Source: Paramecium octaurelia
Taxonomy: Eukaryota; Ciliophora; Oligohymenophorea; Peniculida; Parameciidae
Length of the DNA stretch: 64,000 nt
Reading direction: 5' to 3'
NCBI GenBank assembly: GCA_905182995.1
Contig: CAJJDP010000150.1
Span: 1-64,000, forward strand
In this document: positions 52,501-64,000 of the stretch, piece by piece
Layout of the letters: each line of letters begins with the position of its first letter
How positions within the stretch are numbered: position 1 is the first letter of the stretch
Translations under genes and position numbers: made by a program
The notes under the pieces: model-generated
Database searches by the model: none
Seen by the model: only the letters and a program-made list of their open reading frames with translations
Told to the model about the DNA's origin: nothing

Positions 52501-55500
52501 ATTGTGTAATAATTTGATTAGATGCAATAATTGTTTTAATACATTCATCCTGTGTTTCTGCAGAATGATTTATAAAAATAATTGCCTATTGAAGTTACTA
52601 GATTCAAGAGTGTGGAGAAGTTTTGGAAGATGTCAACTAATGAATTCTCGGGGTAATAGATCTATAAGTATAAATCTAATTAAATTGAAGAGTAAATTCA
52701 CAAATTGCAGGTGATTGAGAAATCATTAAGCAATTATATCGATAAAAAGAGAGAGATATTCCAGAGATTTCACTTTCTATCCAATCAACAAATCTTGCTC
52801 ATACAAAGCAAAGCCACTAAACCCAATGACTTTATTGATTAGATATTCCTATTCAACAGAGTAGAGATGGATGAAGATGGAATCACTCAATTGCAAATAC
52901 AGGACAAACTTGGCAAAGTCATTGAAAAATTGAACATAGAGACGATTAAGATCTATTCCAAGAATGTGGAAGATTGGCTACATGATGTAATTATAGTGAT
53001 GAGAAAGACCTTGAAAAATTAGATATTAAAATCTTCCCAAAGCAAACAGATTAAAATTCTGATGGAAAAGATAGAGTGGACACAACACTTGGATGATTAA
53101 TTTAAAAATTACCAGGATAAACCAAATTACAAATATAAGCATTTGTCATAGATTTCCCCTGATAGTTTTGAATATCAAATTCAATTGAAATATTATTTAA
53201 ATGAAAACTAAGAGATCATCATCCAATTCCTCAATTATAACTTCCGTTATGATTACGAGTTCCTTTAGGAAAGTGATTTGTTCATTGAAACTCCTCAAAC
53301 TGATCGATGCTTTGCCAATTTGGCATTTGCCATAAGTTCTTAATTCGGATCATTTCTGTATGGTAACAGTGGTAAAATCGAAACAATTAAGCAATTTAGT
53401 AATTGCTTAGGAAAGTACTTCATTGTGATGAATGCAGAAATAAGCAATTATCAAATCCTTACTCATCTTTGTAAGGGAGTAAGTGCAACAGGGTCCTTCT
53501 TTGCCTTGACCAAATGTTCTGAAGTATGTTTAAATTAGTAAATTAGATGAGATTAGATCTATTATCCATATTTGTTCAGCTAGTCAAAGTATTATACTTT
53601 GCCATTCGTAATTCACTTCATCAAATTGAATTGGAAGGTTCCACAATTAAAGTTGAACCAACCTTCTCCTTCTTCTTGATTGGTGGTACTAAAAATACAA
53701 TCAACTCTGAAATACGATACTATTTTAGACCCATCTACTTCCAGAAAATAGACCTAGCCATCTTCATAGAGTTTATAAGTTAAGAATATGAGTTGTATGA
53801 TTCCATAACACAACTAAAATAATTCGTTTATCTCTACCAATCAATTAAAAGGAGTGACATCTCCATGTTTAAAATAAAGTAGATCATTCAATAAGCCCTT
53901 ACCCATGGAATGTACAATGCCATCTAAATCAACTTCCAAGAACCAGAGTTCTAAGAAATCATTCACTCTATTTGGCCAAAACAAGAGAAAAGCAAATCCT
54001 AATTAAAAGATCTCCTACTCCATAATTGTTATGTGTTGTTATTTGGAGAATCCTTAACAGGCAAGTCCTTACAAATCAGCCAATTGACCGATTATCATAA
54101 GATTTACTTGTCCTCCTATCCACTGAGCCATTTCTTTGGATCCTTTGAATCTGAAGGCATTATATCATAGATACTAAACAAGATCGGAAATAATATCCTA
54201 GTCATCGATTGTGAATTAGATGATAAATTAATTGAATTGTTCCTTCCATTAATTTTATTCCAACAAATCAGATTTCCAAATGGAAAATCTCTACAATTAA
54301 ACAATTAAATCATTTTTGAAACTCCAAGCATTTCCAATTTGTCGCCAAATGTAATCACCAAAATATCTACCTTATATTTGAGTGGAAATGCAATTGAAAT
54401 TCCAAAATATGCTCAGAATTTCTGTTGCCTAGCTGGTATGTATAAAAATCCTATCAGCAATAAATAACAACTGCATATTTATCAATAGATCTTAAAAAAG
54501 ATCAAAGGATAAAGTACTCCTGAATTTGAAACTGTATTTGCAGCAACTTGGGCATTCGGATCTGCTTTGACCGAAGAGTTACGTATGTTACTCAATAGAC
54601 ATATCAAAGAAATTTGGTAATAAGAAGAGAATAAGAGCGTGGATCCTCTAACATACGACAATCTTTTTGAATGCATCCTTGAGGATGGCTAATTGGTGCC
54701 GAATGACAAGGGAACTCAAATCACTAAGCTATTAGAATTTATTCCTAATATCATATTATATGGCAATTCTGGATCTGGAAAGAGTCATTACTTGAAGAAT
54801 CCTTTCAGAGTGAATTTGAATACCAAAAGTTCTGATCTCCAAAGCTTTTTATAAAGTAAATTGATTAAAAAAAGGAATGGAGTCTATTCAATAGGCAAGG
54901 TGTATATTGATGATATCCACTTATTAAATGCTAATTCAATTGAATTTCTAAGAGAATTGACTGATAATCAAGGATATTAGAATGTCAAATTAATCGACTT
55001 GTAATTGATTTTGACATCCTAACATATTAGTGATCACAGATATCTCAAATATTTTGTCACATATTTTTGTGAATCCTATTCCCATTAGACCATATTTTAA
55101 ATACTATAAAAAAATCAGATTTAAAATGTTGAGGATTTGATGTCTGTTTATTTGAATGCACAATAATTCTTTGCTAAACACTCTAGACGATTACAAGTGA
55201 CTTGTTGGGATATTTGGAGATCGATTTCAATCAATCGAAATGACCCCAGTTAATTCTTGATGTTGTCTCTTTTTAATAGGATAGATGATGAAGATTTAAA
55301 AATCACTTGGGTCAATTAATAGAAGCTATTCAAAAGTGAGGATCAGGATGATCATAACCATTTATAAATGGATGGATTAATTTAATTTTAAGCCAACATT
55401 AATATCCTTAAATATTTAATCAAATTGATGAGTAATTTTCCATCCAATAACAAACTCATCTTATATGGTCCCATGGGAGTTGGCAAGAAGACCATTTGTA

Positions 55501-58500
55501 AATTGGCTTGTAGGATCACAAAATTAGATTATGTCACAGAGATGAACAGTGATCCTATTGAAAACTCGGTGTTAATTTTGGACAATCCAAATTTAAAGGA
55601 AATTAGTCAATTGATTAATTAGAGCATTAATGTAATTTTAATAATGACCACCGAACATTTAGAATAGTGTATAAGCAAGGGGAATTTCATGTATAAATTT
55701 TAGTTTTTACATTTCGGTGATTGGCCAGAAGATGCCTTTTCAAATAATGAGGTCGGAAATATCATTTATAAGTATATGAAGGAAATGAAACATTACACCA
55801 TTTCACCTCAATCGTTTGTGAAATACAATGAATTGTAAGAGAAATTGTTTAAAGAGAAGGATGAAAAGTTGAAGATGAGAATCAATCAATTATCCAATGG
55901 ATTACAATTGTTGTACTCTGCATAGCAATAAATTAACTTGATGAATAACAAATTGAATCAAATCAGACCTATTTTAGAATAAGCAGTCAAAGAAGCATAG
56001 GATTTTGTGAGAGTGCTTTAGGAGGAGTAGCATAAGTCATAGGCAATCAGAGATCAAGTATTGGAGGATGAATAGCTTGCTGAATAGGAATAGAAAAAGG
56101 CTTCTCAATTGCAAGAAACATGCAAACAGAAAGTGTCAAAAGTTAATGTGGAATTGGAGTAGACTCTTCAAGAGGTCCAAAAGTTGAAAAAGGAACACTT
56201 GGTGGAAATCAAGTCTTTAGTGCAACCCACCAGAGCTGTTAAGGTGATTCTTGGAGGAGCTGTTATACTATTGTCAGATCACATCAAATATACTGGGAAT
56301 CAGGACGATTATTTTGAAATAGCAAAGAAATATCTATTGAATGATGTGAAGGAATTATTGGAGATATTGAAGAATTATAATAAGGATACAATCAAATCAA
56401 ATATGGTTCAATAGTTGGAATCAAGGATTATTAATGATGCTGATTTTACATTGGAAAGAGCCAAGTAATGCAGTTTGGCAGTCAAATACCTATACAGTTG
56501 GGTTAGGGCCATTTATGATTATCACAAGGTCTTTATGGAGACCTAGCCTATAAGAGACGAGTTGGAGGAGAGTTATAGAAGTCTGAAGGAGAAGACCTTT
56601 AATTTGGAGTAGAAGAAGAAGGAAGTCCAAGAAATTAATCAGAAATTGGAGGAGTGTGAGTTTTAGGTTAAGGAGAAACAAAATGTCAAGTTGCAATTGG
56701 AATAATAAATAGAGGAATGTTAAACTAAAATAAGGAGATCTTTGAAATTGATTGAGGGATTTAAGGAGGAGTAGAAGAGATGGACTAACGTCATCTATTA
56801 ATTAAAGGGTGAACAGACTCGCAATGAAGGAGATAGCATTATAGCTACAACTTTGATTATTTATGGTGGTCCGTTGGTGAAAGAACAAAGAAATAAAATG
56901 TATACGTACTTGTATAAGGTGTTGAGAGATGCTGAAGTTAAATATTCAGAGAAGAGTAATTTGAATAGTTATTTTAATGAAGAGAGTGATAATTTTATAT
57001 CTGAAAATGCCAATATTCTTAACTTCTAATATAAGCCTGTGATTTTGATTGATCCTCAGAATTTAGGCAGATAATATCTAACTGAGAAATATCATTACAA
57101 AGTACTGAATGATCCCAAGAAAATCTAGAATCATTTACAACTTAAATAACCATTTTATATTGACATCACTGATAATATTGAACTGCTTCATCACGATGCA
57201 AAGACGATTCACTTTACTCATGAATAGAATGCAAAGTTCGAAGATCAAATTTACATCAATTATTAGATCATCAATTATACAATTACTCAAGAAGCTCTAG
57301 TTGAGAAATTACTTAAATGTTTGATTGAAGTTGAGAATCCAACCCTTGAATTGAAGAAATAACACAACCTTGATCTGTGTAATCAGGAGAAGAAGTAACT
57401 CATAGAAATTGAAAATCAAATATTGAACACTCTATAAAACCAGAAGTCAATTGATGAGTTGCTCAATAATGAGGTCATGATCAACCAATTACACAATTCT
57501 AAATAGTTGTATGAAGAAACAACCAAAAGAATAGACATGGCCAAAAGACTAAATGAAGATATCGATCTAAGCAGAGATCAATATAGGATGTTAGCCTAAC
57601 AAATATCCTTGATCTTCATTAATATTTCAAATCTACAAAGGATGAATCCAATCTATCAATACAGTTTAGAATGGTTCATTAAACAACTTATTCAACAGAG
57701 CAGTAAAATTTAGAGATAAAATGATGTTGCACTGAACATCTAATTAATCAAGGCATAATTCTACAAAGGAATTATCAATGAAGTTAGTCTATTGCTTAAT
57801 GAAGAGGATCGACTAATATTCTGTTTTTCTATATCCCTTGACATTTTAAGCACAAAGGGCTTAATAACTCAAGAAGAATTAGATGCCTTTTTGGGATGCC
57901 AGAATCCATAGTTGCCTCCACAATTCAAAATCGGTTGTAATCCTTGTATCTTCATTGACGATAGTGAATGGCCATCAATCAAAACCAAATTATATCATCT
58001 GAATAAGCTCTAGCCATTCCAAAATATCTTAGAAACTATTGAAGATTATCCCAATTAATTCAAGTCAGTGTACTTGCATTAAACCTTCTCAACTGAATAA
58101 CAAAAACTGACTTCTTTCCAAAAGTTGTTATTGACTCTTGCCTTCAGACCAGATAAAGTCATTCCCATGATGATTAATATTATAGAACAGCAACTACAGT
58201 TGAAATACAACACAATCAAGATCAACATCAGTGAGATCCAATTTGATTCCAAAACCCCTCTTTTCATCTTCAATGATAGCAAATCTTATAGTAAATTGAG
58301 TGTCACTTTGGGAGAAGGACAAAACTCCAAAGCTGAAAAGATATTAAGAGATTCCTTGGAACATGGACACACACTGGAATTCCTAAATTGCCAATTCGCC
58401 ACTCCATTCCTGAGTGTAGTTGAACAGATTCTTGAAGAAAATCAAGCACATCCCAATTTTAAATTGATATTATAAGCCAAAAATTGTAAATCATTTCCTA

Positions 58501-59774
58501 TTTCGTGGCTCAATCGAACTGTCAAAGTGGGTTATTCAAAGACCAATAATATTATATCATTACTAGCTGATTAGATAGAATCTTAAGATAAGTTGGATCA
58601 CCCTCATTTCTTTAGTTTGAATCTATTTTAAGCCATTAACAATTTGAGACACTCCTATGGATACTCCACACACCAATACCATGAAAGTGACTTGAAATTG
58701 GCCTTGGCAGATCAATTGCACTTTTCCAAAGAACTCATCTACCAAAGCCAATTAAATGAGAATGAAATGGATCTATTTAATACACTCTACAATAAGACTG
58801 TCTGTCAACAATCGTTGAGAGAAGGTTTCATTTACATGGGGGGTGAGCTGAAGATGATCAAATCCAACAAGCAGGGTTACCTACAGTATCTCAGAGATTT
58901 GGGGTAAGTCAATGATTTCAATTGTATTGGGTTGAATTCGAACATTCAAATTCTAATTCAGATCGATATGATGAAGAGAGTGCAGCAAAATATTCAATTG
59001 ATGCAAGGAACTGTTCGGAATCATCAGAGTCTGTTAGAATAATTAGAGAAGTTGGAGAGATATACTCCACTTAAGTTGTCCGATATCAAAAGTGAGTCGA
59101 TCATTGATTAATATTATTAAGTGGAAAAAGATTAGTTCAATTCACTCATAAGTAGGATAACGGAGGATGTTAAGGCAGTGTCTGAATACATAAGAGGGGA
59201 ATAGTTGGCTCCAAGACTTGAGGAGATTATATAGAAACTGCAATTAGATGAGGTACCTGAGGAGTGGTTCAGATTGAGTGAAGTGAATATTAAATAATTC
59301 AATCCCTGGCTCAGTAAGATATTTGAGAAAGGGCAGTTCTTTTCTAAATGGAACAGTCAGAAATATTACAATTTGAATTATTTTAAGAACCCAAAGCACT
59401 TCTTGAATTTAGTTAAATTGGAGTATGCATTGAAATTCAATTGTGGTTTAGAGGAGGTGGTGTTCAAGTAGATATTTTTGAAAGAGCATCATTTGGAAAT
59501 ACAGTATAGACCAGATGCTGGAGTCTACATTTAAGGTCTGAAGGTCCAGGGGGCCAAATACAATGATGTGACACAAAAGATGAAAGCTTTGGGACATCTA
59601 GAATTTCAGAGTGACTTACCTGTTTTACATTTAATACCAATTTAGAAGTTAGATCTATAAGTTGGATCAGTTTTTCATTGTCCAATTTTAAGAAATGAAG
59701 AGTTAGTTGAATATTTATATTTTGAAACTCAGGATCCATTGATCCTTCTGTCTGTGCAGATTAAGCTTTTGTGA
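49555..59774 (+). CDS. Divergent dynein heavy chain with dead AAA1
   Basis: 3,398 residues with one 23-nt intron (53524-53546). Order: a shortened tail and linker (about 1,250 residues before AAA1, against about 1,800 in axonemal chains), AAA1 near 1268, AAA2 with GESLTGKS (about 1487), AAA3 with GNSGSGKS and VYIDDIH (about 1728), AAA4 with GPMGVGKK (about 1960), a long stalk coiled coil and microtubule-binding region, AAA5, AAA6, and the C-terminal GVYIQGLKVQGA module. AAA1, normally the power-generating site, has YGNSGKIET for GPAGTGKTET and ALTKCSE for CFDEFNR, so Walker A and B are both lost. The frame is intact throughout. Probably a structural or regulatory dynein chain; subfamily not assignable. 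Confidence 0.9.
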
Positions 59775-59816
59775 ATTAATTAAATATATAAAAAAATTTA
59801 AATCTTTTTTAATAAT

Positions 59817-60120
59817 ATGGCTCACAGAATTCAAGAAAATGCAGGAATGATCAATGATGAAAAACAAGTCGTTGATATTTATGTTCCAAGAAAGTGCCAA
59901 TATACTAATATGATTCTGAATAGCAGTGATTACTCAAGTGTGTAAATCAATGTTGGATAAGTATTGATTGTTAATAACAAAAAAGGTTGATGAGAATGGT
60001 GTTTACAATAAAAAGAACAACACAGTGATCTTGGCTGGATATTTGAGATAAAAGGGATAGAGTGCTTCAGCTTTGGAGGCAATTCTTAGACAAAGAGGAG
60101 TATTACCATTCACATAATGA
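59817..60120 (+). CDS. RPS21: Small ribosomal subunit protein S21 (eS21)
   Basis: 92-residue eukaryote-specific 40S protein. After a short extension (MAHRIQENAG) comes the S21 signature: VVDIYVPRKCQYTN, SSDYSSVQINVGQVDENG, and a C-terminal ILAGYLRQKGQSASALEAIL. Human eS21 is 83 residues. One 25-nt intron, 59961-59985, splits Q and V of GQVDENG. It begins 42 bp downstream of the dynein stop on the same strand and converges with the globin gene, 44 bp between their ends. Confidence 0.92.
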
Positions 60121-60164
60121 GCAATATATGATTTATGAATATATAGTACATTAATAGATTATAT

Positions 60165-62080
60165 TCACAGATTGCAAATGCTATTTCTATAATATTGACA
60201 AATCTGTTCTGCAAGAAGTATTAGATGAGCAGGCACCTTTTCTTCTTGCATAACTTATTTGATTAATTAAACAAATAAATTAAAGGTTTGTTCGCTGATT
60301 TTGAGTGGATAATGGATAACCCTCAAGTCATTAGATTTATAGATTTAAGAGTTCTTGAAAATGAAAGCAATGATTTTCTTAATGTGAGACTTGATCTGAT
60401 AATCGGCATTTCTGAAATGATCACTGTAAATCTCGTTGTCTTGCAGATTTATTTGGATTTTGAATTGCACTGAATCGATGACACTCTATCCAACTACACT
60501 CTCAATGGTACATTGATTCATGATGGTGTATCTCAATTAGAACCAGGTGTCTGCATAATCCTACAGAATGAGTCTATCTAGAGTGTAGCTTTTGATGAGA
60601 TGAAAGAAGTTGTCTCTAAAGGCATCGATCCATTCATGTTAAATAACACAATGTTTGTGCAAGGTCTTGAGATCAGTCTTGGTTAACAATGGTTGATGTT
60701 GATGGGTGACATATTTCAGTAGGAAATGAGCATGTCTTAACAACGCAGGGAGATTGGGGAAATTGCGAAATCTGGGATCCTTTTGTAGAAGCACTTCATA
60801 TTTCTTAACCTGAACTTTGAAAAGAGTGGAAGATTGAAAGTAGAAGTCCAGTAAACAATCCTAATTTACTATACAACTTCTATAGCCGTCCATTCTTTGA
60901 GTGATCAATTCTATTTGATCTTCTTTCAATCCTATGTCTTTCATTGATTCCACTAGGTAGGATTTGAACAATGTGAAATGCACATTGGTTAAATTCATCT
61001 TCTGATGGGATTTTCTCAAATAATTCAATACGTAATCAACACTGCAATCCCATCCCATCATTTGATGAACTATCTTCCCTAATTTCTTGGCTTGTTCATC
61101 CATTCTGATCCCAATGAAGTATTCGCAAAGAGTCTGGTCTTCCTGGATCTTTTGATACGTCTAATCTGCCAAGTTTACTATGGATTCTGGAGTCTCTTCA
61201 GAGTTGTTCTCAGTTTTCTTATTGAATATTTGGGCAAAAGTTTGTTCAGTAGTGATTATACAATACTTGTACTATTCTATTAGGGCACTGAATTCAAATA
61301 TCAACTCAGGTGGACCCTTGTTGCATTTTATGAAACTGCTCTTAAAATTTAAATTTATTAATTACTATCAAATAACTCTTAAACTGGTTGTATTATTCAT
61401 TGGTGATTTGCAAGGGAATGTGCTTCTATTTTAGAGTTTCGATGTTAAAGAACACAGGTTTGCCCATTATATACTCTAGGAATGTTGCAAATTTCAATTC
61501 ATACATTTAAGGATCATCAATTTCTTAATACATTATTTGACTGATTACTTTAAATTATTGGATGGTTTTGGGAATACTGATGGAACAGTCTTGCTATTCC
61601 CCTTATTGTCTCTTCACCTCCTATCTTGGTCAAAAAGATACCGTCATCTTCCTCTTACGGTAATCTTATACAAAAAGCACTCTTGGATGTGATCGGAGAC
61701 AATTTTATTTACTTTTGGCAATTCGACGACTTTCGCGTTATTGACAAAGGCATATGAACCTTGCATCTAGGACTCATTGGGTGATTCCCTGGACATGGTT
61801 GAGGAACAATATTTTTGGTCATGCTCAAAACAAAATGTTCCTTCATCTTTTGAAGTTCTGGAATCACAGGTTCAAGCTTGGGAAGTGTTGGAGATTTTTT
61901 TATTATTTCAGTATGCTGTCTGTGAATCTTAGCTTGTCTTGGCTCAGGAAGAGTATTAACATAATCAGCGAATGATTACATCGGCTTGACTCTTTTCTTG
62001 TCCAAATGATTATCCGATTCTGTCAAGAAATCGTATTACCTACATGAAAATGGACAGCTTTGCTAAAACTATTGATTCAT
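60165..62080 (-). CDS. Poly-globin: four tandem truncated-haemoglobin domains
   Basis: 613 residues. After a 140-residue leader (Pro/Lys-rich, PEPRQAKIHRQH) four truncated-globin-like modules follow. D1 (about 143-275) opens with the family signature LTKIGGEETIRGIARLF. D2 (about 277-385) is the clearest, with YVLNYLRKSHQKMNLT and HFTLFKSYL. D3 (about 387-498) and D4 (about 500-613) are more divergent. A candidate proximal (F8) His sits in each: KQKHIP (about 204), RKSHQK (333), LHKHC (451), VIHYP (563), spaced 112-129 residues apart. Three introns: 62020-62043, 61524-61548, 61341-61365. Haem and O2/NO binding is inferred from family; single-domain forms of about 116 residues are known in Paramecium. 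D3 and D4 could be non-haem copies. Confidence 0.72.
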
Positions 62081-62108
62081 AATAATTATTAATAACTTTA
62101 TCAAATAG

Positions 62109-63687
<1,579 letters not shown>

Positions 63688-64000
63688 AATATTAAAAATA
63701 ATTTTAATTCAAACTTTAAGGTTATTAGAAGGTATTATTACTATCCAATCACAGATCTGCTTTAAATAATAAGAGAATTACATTTATCCTCTTACGTAAT
63801 CTGAAAATTTCAAATAAAAATCAAGATTTATCCAAAATTTTAAAGAAAAAGCTGAAACCTTTTCTTAAAGTTTAGTTTGATATAAGACTCTACAAGTTGT
63901 AATTATGTTCTCTTATTTATAAATTGATAAACTAATTTAATTTATTTAGATATCTTATATTTTAATTCTATATTAATATAGTATTATATATTTAATAAAT
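63688..64000. other. Upstream of the CDPK gene, nothing seen
   Basis: About 310 bp of very AT-rich sequence to the window edge. It presumably holds the CDPK promoter. No telomere, gene or repeat is visible. Confidence 0.5.

Noticed and set aside
52502..52714. 70-codon Cys/Asn-rich plus-strand frame
   Set aside because: Out of frame within the dynein linker, whose own frame reads a typical dynein motif at the same place.
60288..61434. Plus-strand frames over the globin gene, including an open stretch from 60478 on
   Set aside because: The minus strand carries a continuous spliced frame with globin motifs and the expected intron lengths; the plus-strand reading has no recognisable domain.

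Overview
The window is one end of a macronuclear chromosome of a ciliate of the Paramecium type. Three things show this. The first 71 bases are C-strand telomere made of mixed CCCAAA/CCCCAA units. Every long gene reads through TAA and TAG (glutamine) and stops only at TGA. The genes are packed tens of bases apart and are broken by very short GT...AG introns: I placed 60, all 20-31 nt long. The DNA is very AT-rich except for a small GC-rich repeat next to the telomere. No tRNA, rRNA, CRISPR array or transposon was recognised. All coordinates below are hand-read exon models; each total coding length was checked to be a multiple of three.

Left arm (1-13.7 kb): telomere, a palindromic subtelomeric repeat, about 1.7 kb with no recognisable gene, then a 2,952-residue membrane protein (signal peptide, Cys-rich repeats, beta-helix-like middle, C-terminal membrane segments). 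Its 5' end lies in a perfect 1,303-bp direct duplication whose copies are separated by a single N; this looks like an unmerged assembly overlap.

Centre-left (13.7-30.2 kb): a dense block holding a hypothetical protein, a TBC-type Rab GTPase activator, the TFIIH helicase XPB, a hypothetical gene overlapping a COG1-like tethering protein by 4 bp, a Rab11-like GTPase, a ULK/ATG1-like kinase, an IML1/DEPDC5 (GATOR1) protein, a PP2A-type phosphatase, a CCDC81-like HU-domain protein and a TLDc protein. Vesicle traffic (TBC, COG1-like, Rab) and nutrient or autophagy signalling (ULK-like, IML1) are both represented.

Centre (30.2-49.4 kb): an alanyl-tRNA synthetase of archaeal type, a cAMP-receptor-like GPCR, two adjacent secreted and probably GPI-anchored Cys-rich proteins, a coiled-coil protein, two tandem copies of a gene with a PARP-like ADP-ribosyltransferase signature, traces of a decayed histidine kinase, a large Gln-rich protein of unknown function, a possible decayed gene and a membrin-like SNARE.

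Right arm (49.5-64 kb): a 3,398-residue dynein heavy chain whose AAA1 ATPase site is destroyed, ribosomal protein S21, a 613-residue protein that reads as four tandem truncated-haemoglobin domains, and a calcium-dependent protein kinase. The dynein and the poly-globin are the most unusual genes here.
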